DNA from: Aureispira sp.
GTDB taxonomy: Bacteria > Bacteroidota > Bacteroidia > Chitinophagales > Saprospiraceae
Length of the DNA stretch: 42,056 nt
Direction of reading: 5' to 3'
Assembly: GCA_024222455.1 (NCBI GenBank)
Contig: JAAEPD010000540.1
Coordinates: 1 to 42,056 of the forward strand
Shown here: one piece after another, positions 41,957 to 42,056 of the stretch
How positions within the stretch are numbered: position 1 is the first letter of the stretch
How the letters are laid out: each line of letters starts with the position of its first letter
Made by a program: the position numbers and the translations under genes
The notes under the pieces: model-generated
Told to the model about the DNA's origin: nothing
What the model saw: only the letters and a program-made list of their open reading frames with translations
The model's database searches: none

Positions 41957-42056
41957 TTAATGTTTAGAATACCTTCTAAAAGGATTAATAACTCTTAGAT
42001 TATGAAGTCCAGTGGCAATGATGAGAAAACGCTCCCTGAGCTTATACTGGACTCGA
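41957..42056 (-). mobile_element. Putative 3' end of an insertion-sequence transposase, cut by window edge
   Basis: On the minus strand a frame is open from the window edge to TAA at 41957-41959, giving 32 residues: VQYKLRERFLIIATGLHN, then LRVINPFRRYSKH. The pattern of a basic-hydrophobic helix followed by GLHNLR resembles the C-terminus of DDE transposases that end in a GLHNFR-type motif. Its position exactly at the truncation of fiber copy 3 supports an insertion. The other end and any terminal repeats lie outside the window, so the family cannot be named. Confidence 0.45.

Overview
The window looks like a piece of a low-GC Bacteroidota chromosome, probably a Saprospira/Aureispira-like gliding bacterium; the phylum is well supported, the genus is a guess. 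Evidence for the phylum: a PorP/SprF-type outer-membrane protein of the type IX secretion system (T9SS), five proteins with type A T9SS sorting tails (VYPNP... to ...GVYF/GTYI... to a basic end), a 2091-residue protein with a type B (CHU_C) tail, start codons preceded by A-rich sequence rather than a Shine-Dalgarno motif, and several TAnnTTTG -7 promoter boxes.

Layout. 1-2.6 kb: remnants at the left edge, a Cys-rich lipoprotein, PorP/SprF and a conserved unknown. 2.8-6.0 kb: a DUF5683 membrane protein, then a compact run of a U32/TrhP-like tRNA hydroxylation protein, a [4Fe-4S] ferredoxin and a GT9 glycosyltransferase. 6.2-12.4 kb: a cupin and a complete RND tripartite efflux system (adaptor, pump, TolC), ended by a strong terminator. 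12.4-19.8 kb: a lipoprotein, then two tandem paralogous T9SS cargo proteins and a third smaller one. 19.9-22.0 kb: a soluble hybrid PAS histidine kinase, divergent from the giant gene. 22.5-28.8 kb: the giant PKD/SprB-repeat surface protein, with a structured leader. 28.9-33.4 kb: a small unknown, a B12-binding radical SAM protein and two lipoproteins. 33.4-35.1 kb: two 5'-truncated genes head to head, a CHAT protease-like gene and a DUF1566-type surface protein. 35.3-39.1 kb: a beta-helix/LamG T9SS protein. 39.2-42.0 kb: a tight operon of a small T9SS protein and three copies of a fiber-like secreted protein. The right edge lies in what appears to be an insertion sequence.

How the genes fit together. 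Most of the window serves the cell surface: T9SS cargo, lipoproteins, an outer-membrane T9SS component, efflux and polysaccharide assembly. The most unusual parts are (1) the three-copy fiber cassette, in which about 360 bp in the middle is nearly identical while signal peptides and C-terminal domains differ, one copy carries a single in-frame TGA, and the last copy is cut by the putative insertion sequence; (2) the head-to-head junction of two broken genes, which falls on a perfect 12-bp palindrome (ATAACTAGTTAT); (3) the complete absence of TGA as a stop codon in the 28 stops I checked (14 TAA, 14 TAG); and (4) long inverted repeats in the leader of the giant gene and between the RND adaptor and pump genes. 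I saw no rRNA, tRNA or CRISPR array.
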